Source: DATFXM01 sp035315885 (lineage in GTDB: Bacteria > Acidobacteriota > Blastocatellia > UBA7656). From it: a DNA stretch of 64,000 nt. The stretch lies in assembly GCA_035315885.1 (NCBI GenBank), contig DATFXM010000185.1, positions 1-64,000 of the forward strand, in the 5' to 3' direction. Position numbers and translations under genes: made by a program. The notes below the pieces were generated by a model that was not told the DNA's origin, did no database searches, and saw only the letters and a program-made list of their open reading frames with translations. Within the stretch, counting starts at the first letter, position 1, and each line of letters opens with the position of its first letter. Below, piece after piece: positions 59,325 through 64,000 of this stretch.

Positions 59325-61214
59325 ATGGCAGAGGAACCAAAGCGTAAGCGAAGCGCCCGGGAGATGATTGCTTCAGTCCCCGAGATCTGGGAACTGTTGC
59401 GCCCGCGGCGCGGACTGCTCATTGTCGGCTTCGTGCTGATGGCGATCAATCGAGTCTGTGGCCTCGTACTGCCTGCCTCGACAAAGTTTCTGATCGACGA
59501 CGTCATCGGCAAGCGGCACGCGCAACTTCTTTTCCCACTCGTCGGCATAGTGCTGCTGGCGACCCTTGTGCAAGGGATCACCTCGTTTGCCTTGACGCAG
59601 TCGCTGTCAAAAGCTGCTCAGAGACTCATCGCAGAGCTGCGAAGGAAAGTTCAGGAACACATCGGCAGGCTCCCGGTCTCCTACTACGACGCAAACAAGT
59701 CGGGTGCTCTGGTGTCGAGGATAATGAGCGACGTCGAAGGTGTTCGTAACCTCATCGGCACCGGACTCGTCGAGTTTGTTGGAGGTCTGCTCACCGCGGC
59801 GATAGCCTTTGTAGTCCTCGTACGCATAAGCCCGTTGATGACCGGCGGTGCATTCGCGCTGCTGCTCGTAGTCGCACTCGCGCTCCGCAAAGCATTCTCA
59901 ACCATTCGTCCGATATTTCGCGAGCGCGGCAAGATCAACGCCGAAGTGACCGGGCGTCTCACCGAATCGTTGTCCGGGGTGCGAGTGGTGAAGGGATATC
60001 ACGCAGAGGCGCGCGAGCATCAGGTGTTTTCGTCGGGCGTTCAGCGGCTGCTCGACAATGTGCTCCGAACGCTGACGGCGATGTCGGTCATGGGTTTCTC
60101 CGCGACTGCGATGATGGGCTTAGTCGGTGCTCTGGTTATGTTCTTTGGTGGCCGGCAGGTGTTGAATGGCAGTCTCACGCTCGGCGAATTCTTCACCTAC
60201 ACTCTATTCCTGGGGTTCCTGGTCGCACCTCTGTTTCAGGTTGTTGGGATCGGAACGCAACTGACCGAGGCGATCGCCGGCCTCGAACGCACTCGCGAAG
60301 TTCTGAATGAGCGACCTGAAGACGAAGATCCGCGCCGCACCGTCAGTGTTGGCAAGATTGACGGTGAAGTAGAATTTAGAAACGTTACCTTCGCGTATGA
60401 AGCAGACAAGACAGTCCTTCACGATGTTTCATTTCATTCAAGACCCGGCACGGTGACTGCGCTCGTAGGCTCTTCGGGTTCGGGCAAGTCTACGATAGTC
60501 GGACTGATCTCCGCGTTTCACATTCCACAGGAAGGAAAAGTCTTGCTTGACGGAGTGGATCTCTCGACGGTTCGGCTGGATTCGTTTCGTCGACATCTCG
60601 GGGTAGTGCTTCAGGACTCGTTTCTGTTTGACGGGACTATTCGCGAGAACGTCGCTTTCTCAGCTCCCGAGGCAACCGATGAACAGATCCTCGAGGCGTG
60701 TCGGATTGCGCGAGTGGACGAATTCGCCGACAGATTTGAGAGCAAGTATGAAACGGTGATTGGAGAGCGTGGAGTGAAGCTGAGCGGCGGGCAACGCCAG
60801 CGCGTGTCGATCGCTCGTGCGATTCTGGCTCGGCCGCAGATTTTGATTCTCGACGAAGCGACGTCGAGTCTGGATTCTGAATCGGAGATGATGATTCAGC
60901 AGGGGCTGTCATATCTTCTGCAGAGCTGCACGGCGTTTGTGATTGCGCATCGACTATCTACAATCAGGCGAGCGGATCAGATCTTGGTGGTGGAGCAGGG
61001 ACAGATTCTGGAGCGGGGAACTCACGATGAGCTGTACGCGTTCGGGGGCCGCTATTACGACCTTTATACGAGGCAGTACGACCTCGAGAGCAATCTGTTT
61101 CTTGCACCCGGTGAAGGGGACAGACCTGTTGCTTCAGAGAAGGCGGCACTCAAAGAGGCGGGTGAGGCGGAGGGTCCGGACGCGTTGAGTTTGTTGAGGG
61201 GAGAGGTTAGGTAG
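59325..61214 (+). CDS. ABC exporter (fused membrane and ATPase), copy 1
   Basis: The 629-residue product has six membrane segments (about 30-320) and a C-terminal ATPase domain with Walker A GSSGSGKSTIV, signature LSGGQRQRVSIAR, and Walker B ILILDEATSSLD. It resembles MsbA/lipid or multidrug exporters; substrate unknown. The start begins MAEEPKRKRSAREMIASVPE. Confidence 0.93.
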   Translation: MAEEPKRKRSAREMIASVPEIWELLRPRRGLLIVGFVLMAINRVCGLVLPASTKFLIDDVIGKRHAQLLFPLVGIVLLATLVQGITSFALTQSLSKAAQRLIAELRRKVQEHIGRLPVSYYDANKSGALVSRIMSDVEGVRNLIGTGLVEFVGGLLTAAIAFVVLVRISPLMTGGAFALLLVVALALRKAFSTIRPIFRERGKINAEVTGRLTESLSGVRVVKGYHAEAREHQVFSSGVQRLLDNVLRTLTAMSVMGFSATAMMGLVGALVMFFGGRQVLNGSLTLGEFFTYTLFLGFLVAPLFQVVGIGTQLTEAIAGLERTREVLNERPEDEDPRRTVSVGKIDGEVEFRNVTFAYEADKTVLHDVSFHSRPGTVTALVGSSGSGKSTIVGLISAFHIPQEGKVLLDGVDLSTVRLDSFRRHLGVVLQDSFLFDGTIRENVAFSAPEATDEQILEACRIARVDEFADRFESKYETVIGERGVKLSGGQRQRVSIARAILARPQILILDEATSSLDSESEMMIQQGLSYLLQSCTAFVIAHRLSTIRRADQILVVEQGQILERGTHDELYAFGGRYYDLYTRQYDLESNLFLAPGEGDRPVASEKAALKEAGEAEGPDALSLLRGEVR

Positions 61215-61514
61215 TTCTGAGTTCTGAGTTCTGAGCTCTGAGATCTAAGAAAACAGAGTTCTGAGATCTAGAATCTGAGATTTGAGATTGAGGTACCGGT
61301 CTCTCCGCACGAGTGCACGAACACTCAGTCGACAAACTCGAAACCCCGAAACTAGAAACCCGCAACCCGAAACCCTAACTTGAAACCCCGCAACCCGAAG
61401 CGCTAAACTCGAAAGCCTAAACCCGAAACCCCAGCCCTCCTTCCTTGACGACAACCGTCGAGCGCGTATAATCAATCGTTTAACCAGTGCCCCCCTCTAC
61501 GAGCCTTTGAGTCT
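61215..61514. other. Intergenic region with two repeat classes
   Basis: Begins with TTCTGAGTTCTGAGTTCTGA heptamers (61215-61275), then turns into CCGAAACCCTAA-type units (61338-61438). Nothing else was recognised before the next ABC gene. Confidence 0.75.
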
Positions 61515-63326
61515 ATGAAGGACTTCCGAATACTTCTCCGAAACGTGAGACCCTATGGAGGGCTCTTCACGATTGCCTTCTTACTCATGTCACTCGTTGC
61601 GTTGTTTGAAGCCGGTCGAACCGCCCTCCTCAAATCTATAATAGATGTCCTCTCCGACTCGCCTTCTTCGCAGGGAGGGCTCGCCGCTAAAATCGACGTG
61701 AGCCATTATCTTGGCGGCGGCTTCAACGCGCTTCCCATAATCGCCGCGCTGTTGATTCTTTTTACTATCGTTCGCGGAACGTCTGAATATCTGTCGAACG
61801 TGCTGATGTGGCGCATCGGCGTAAACGTAGTCGTAGACCTGCGGCAGAAGCTCTATGACCACGTCCTGAAGCAATCCAGCGAATTCTTTACCGAGCACCC
61901 AACCAATACCCTGACGACTCACATCATCAGCGATGCTGAAAGAGTTCAGGTCGCGGTGTCGACGTTGCTCGCAGATTTTTTGCGCGAGAGCCTGACGTTT
62001 CTCGCATTGCTGGCCCTCGTCTTTGTACTCAACTGGCAGTTGACGCTCGGAGTCCTGTTAGTAGGGCCAGTCATCTACCTGCTTACCGTCCGTTTTGGCC
62101 GCAGGCTTCGTCGCATTGCCCATCTGACTCAGGAAGGCACCGAGGAAGTTCTGGACATTTCTCAGGAAACGATTTCGGGTCATCGAATCGTGAAGGCCTT
62201 CGGGATGGAGGACTTCGAGAAGAGAAGATTTCTCTACGCGCTGCGCAGCCTTGCACATACCCAGGTCAGAGCGGCGCGCGTGGTCTACCTGTCGTCGCCC
62301 ATTCTGGAGCTGTTCGGTGTGGTGATAGCCGCGGCTTTCCTGTTGTATGCACGCCAGGTGATCGCCGCGGGTGCGATGACTATCGGTACCTTTGCGGCTT
62401 ACATAGTTGCAATGTTGCAGATGTACGATCCTCTGAGAAAACTCTCGCGCATCCAAAACTATTTTCAACAGGCATTCGCGGCTACTTCGCGGATTTATTC
62501 ACTGCTCGATACGCATACTGAGAAAGATGATGTGCCGGATGCGGTCGAGTTACAGGGTCTGCAGGATCGAATAACCTTCAAGAACGTCTCTTTCAAATAC
62601 AACGACTCGAGCGATTGGATTTTGAAAGACATCAGTCTTGAAGTGCATCGTGGCGAAGTTGTTGCACTGGTGGGGCTGTCTGGTGCGGGAAAATCCACAC
62701 TGACCAGCCTGCTGATGCGGTTCTACGATCCGTCGCGCGGCGAGATCCTGATCGATGGTATAGAGATTCGAAAGGCTCAACTCGCAAGCCTGCGGGCGCA
62801 GGTCGCGCTGGTCACTCAGGAAGTAATACTGTTCAACGATTCGATCGTCAACAACATCGCCTACGGCGGAGCGACGTTCAGCCGCGAAAGGATTGAAGCC
62901 GCATCGCGCGCGGCCTACGCGCATGACTTCATCATCGAACGCGGCGGTTACGACACGATAATCGGAGAACGTGGGATCAAACTGTCGGGAGGCGAGAGAC
63001 AGCGTCTTGCAATCGCGAGGGCGATCTTGAAAGACGCGCCTATTCTGGTTCTGGATGAAGCTACCTCGGCGTTGGATACGCAGTCGGAGAGACTGGTGCA
63101 GCGAGCGCTCGGAAACCTGATGCAGGGAAGAACTACGATAGTCATCGCGCATCGGCTGACGACGATCCATCGCGCGGACCGCATAGTGGTGCTCGACCGC
63201 GGACGTGTAGCGGACGTTGGGCGCCATGACGAATTGATGGCTCGCGGTGGCATCTATCGCGATCTGTATGAGCTTCAGTTTGCGGATGAGCTTGACACTA
63301 CTAAAGTCCTGAGTACTGAGTACTGA
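61515..63326 (+). CDS. ABC exporter (fused membrane and ATPase), copy 2
   Basis: The 603-residue product has the MsbA-like layout, with Walker A GLSGAGKSTLTSL, signature LSGGERQRLAIAR and Walker B ILVLDEATSALD; the exporter fold has the VKAFGMEDFEKRRF segment. It is a paralogue of the 59325 gene and may work with it as a pair or independently. The spacer at 61215-61514 is repeat-rich, so they may not share a transcript. Confidence 0.93.
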   Translation: MKDFRILLRNVRPYGGLFTIAFLLMSLVALFEAGRTALLKSIIDVLSDSPSSQGGLAAKIDVSHYLGGGFNALPIIAALLILFTIVRGTSEYLSNVLMWRIGVNVVVDLRQKLYDHVLKQSSEFFTEHPTNTLTTHIISDAERVQVAVSTLLADFLRESLTFLALLALVFVLNWQLTLGVLLVGPVIYLLTVRFGRRLRRIAHLTQEGTEEVLDISQETISGHRIVKAFGMEDFEKRRFLYALRSLAHTQVRAARVVYLSSPILELFGVVIAAAFLLYARQVIAAGAMTIGTFAAYIVAMLQMYDPLRKLSRIQNYFQQAFAATSRIYSLLDTHTEKDDVPDAVELQGLQDRITFKNVSFKYNDSSDWILKDISLEVHRGEVVALVGLSGAGKSTLTSLLMRFYDPSRGEILIDGIEIRKAQLASLRAQVALVTQEVILFNDSIVNNIAYGGATFSRERIEAASRAAYAHDFIIERGGYDTIIGERGIKLSGGERQRLAIARAILKDAPILVLDEATSALDTQSERLVQRALGNLMQGRTTIVIAHRLTTIHRADRIVVLDRGRVADVGRHDELMARGGIYRDLYELQFADELDTTKVLSTEY

Positions 63327-63401
63327 GTTCTGATTGCGGATCAGAATCCGTCTAGCCGCACTCAAAGCGCTCAACATCAGACTCAGAACTCAGAACTAAC
63401 C
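63307..63401. repeat. Inverted heptamer repeats after ABC gene 2
   Basis: The end of the ABC gene overlaps TCCTGAGTACTGAGTACTGA, and about 45 bases later comes the complement GACTCAGAACTCAGAACTAA. The arms frame the ABC stop and the YicC start. Confidence 0.8.
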
Positions 63402-63413
63402 CTGAGGAGTTGA

Positions 63414-64000
63414 ATGATCAAGAGCATGACGGGCTTTGGGCAGGGAAGCGCGGAGGGCGACAACTTCGGCGTGAGGGTGGATGTACGATCGGTCAACAAC
63501 CGGTTTCTGGACCTGCACGTCCGGCTCCCACAGGAGTTGGCGAGTCTCGAAATCTCGGTGAAGAAACAGATTCAGGCCGCGCTCAAGCGTGGCCGCGTAG
63601 ACATTACCGTGCAGGTGGAACAAACGCGGAACGCCACATTCGAAATCAACCGACCCCTTGTAACCGGTTATTTGAAAGCGTTGTCCGACCTGAAGACCGA
63701 ATTTGGACTATCGGATGAGCCAACGCTCGAGCTTCTGGCAAAACTTCCGGGCGCGCTGCAGGTCTCGCAGACATCCAACGAGCTCGATCCGGCACTTGTC
63801 AGTGGCGTGACCGCAGCGATTCAGCGTTCGATTGATGCGTTGAGCGCGATGAGGCAGATCGAGGGGCAGGAGCTTGCGAACGAGATCAACGCCAGACTCG
63901 ATAAAATCGAGCAGCAGCTCCCTGCAATCGAATCCGAAGCGGGACGCCTGCCGGCTATCTACCGAGACAAGCTCGCGAAGCGACTCGAGGAGCTGGTGCC
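63414..64000 (+). CDS. YicC-family protein (partial)
   Basis: The first 195 residues match the YicC N-terminus: MIKSMTGFGQGSAEGDNFGV, VDVRSVNNRFLDLHVRLPQE. The C-terminal part lies outside the window. YicC proteins are RNA endonucleases or stress factors. GAGGAG precedes the ATG. Confidence 0.92.
   Translation, partial: MIKSMTGFGQGSAEGDNFGVRVDVRSVNNRFLDLHVRLPQELASLEISVKKQIQAALKRGRVDITVQVEQTRNATFEINRPLVTGYLKALSDLKTEFGLSDEPTLELLAKLPGALQVSQTSNELDPALVSGVTAAIQRSIDALSAMRQIEGQELANEINARLDKIEQQLPAIESEAGRLPAIYRDKLAKRLEELV

Overview
The window looks like a chromosomal segment from an Acidobacteriota bacterium, most likely the Blastocatellia/Chloracidobacterium side of the phylum. The taxonomic clues are two large secreted proteins of the acidobacterial VWFA-related type, a dense Ser/Thr-kinase/PP2C/FHA signalling cluster, many dispersed intergenic short-unit repeats, and a complete magnesium-chelatase gene set. 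This is inference from gene content; no rRNA gene is present to confirm it.

Layout. (1) 1-17345: the end of tuf, then one uninterrupted S10-spc-alpha super-operon on the + strand (rpsJ to rplQ, including secY, adk, map, rpmJ and rpoA). infA is missing from its usual place between map and rpmJ. Many spacers carry short tandem or inverted repeats. (2) 17457-20021: accB, accC and thiE. (3) 20132-28345, - strand: a DUF1573-like secreted protein with an in-frame UGA exactly where the family has a cysteine (candidate selenoprotein), the relic of a deleted protein kinase, a repeat-domain secreted protein, then kinase, PP2C phosphatase, kinase, and an FHA-trypsin membrane protease. (4) 28719-37391, + strand: a CHAD protein, then bchI, bchD, a small unknown gene, and a BchH-type catalytic subunit encoded as two overlapping genes in reversed order (C-terminal half first, N-terminal half second). 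(5) 37408-53783: a prolyl-oligopeptidase-family peptidase, GNAT and VOC enzymes, two VWA proteins, a TolB-like propeller protein, a lipoprotein MsrA, a FecR/YXWD-rich protein with a huge Gln/Ala coiled-coil tail, and a DUF481 outer-membrane protein. (6) 53784-57424: a gene-poor, repeat-rich tract with a RAYT-family (REP-associated, Y1) transposase and copies of its apparent cognate repeat. (7) 57432-64000: comM-like AAA ATPase, two ABC exporters and the start of a YicC-family gene.

The most interesting points are the candidate selenocysteine DUF1573 protein with a nearby hairpin bearing a GGUC loop, the split and order-reversed bchH, the unknown 118-residue protein translationally coupled to it, and the RAYT element with its satellite repeats. 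If the chelatase operon is for bacteriochlorophyll, the organism may be a phototroph; no reaction-centre or other bch gene lies in the window, so that remains open.
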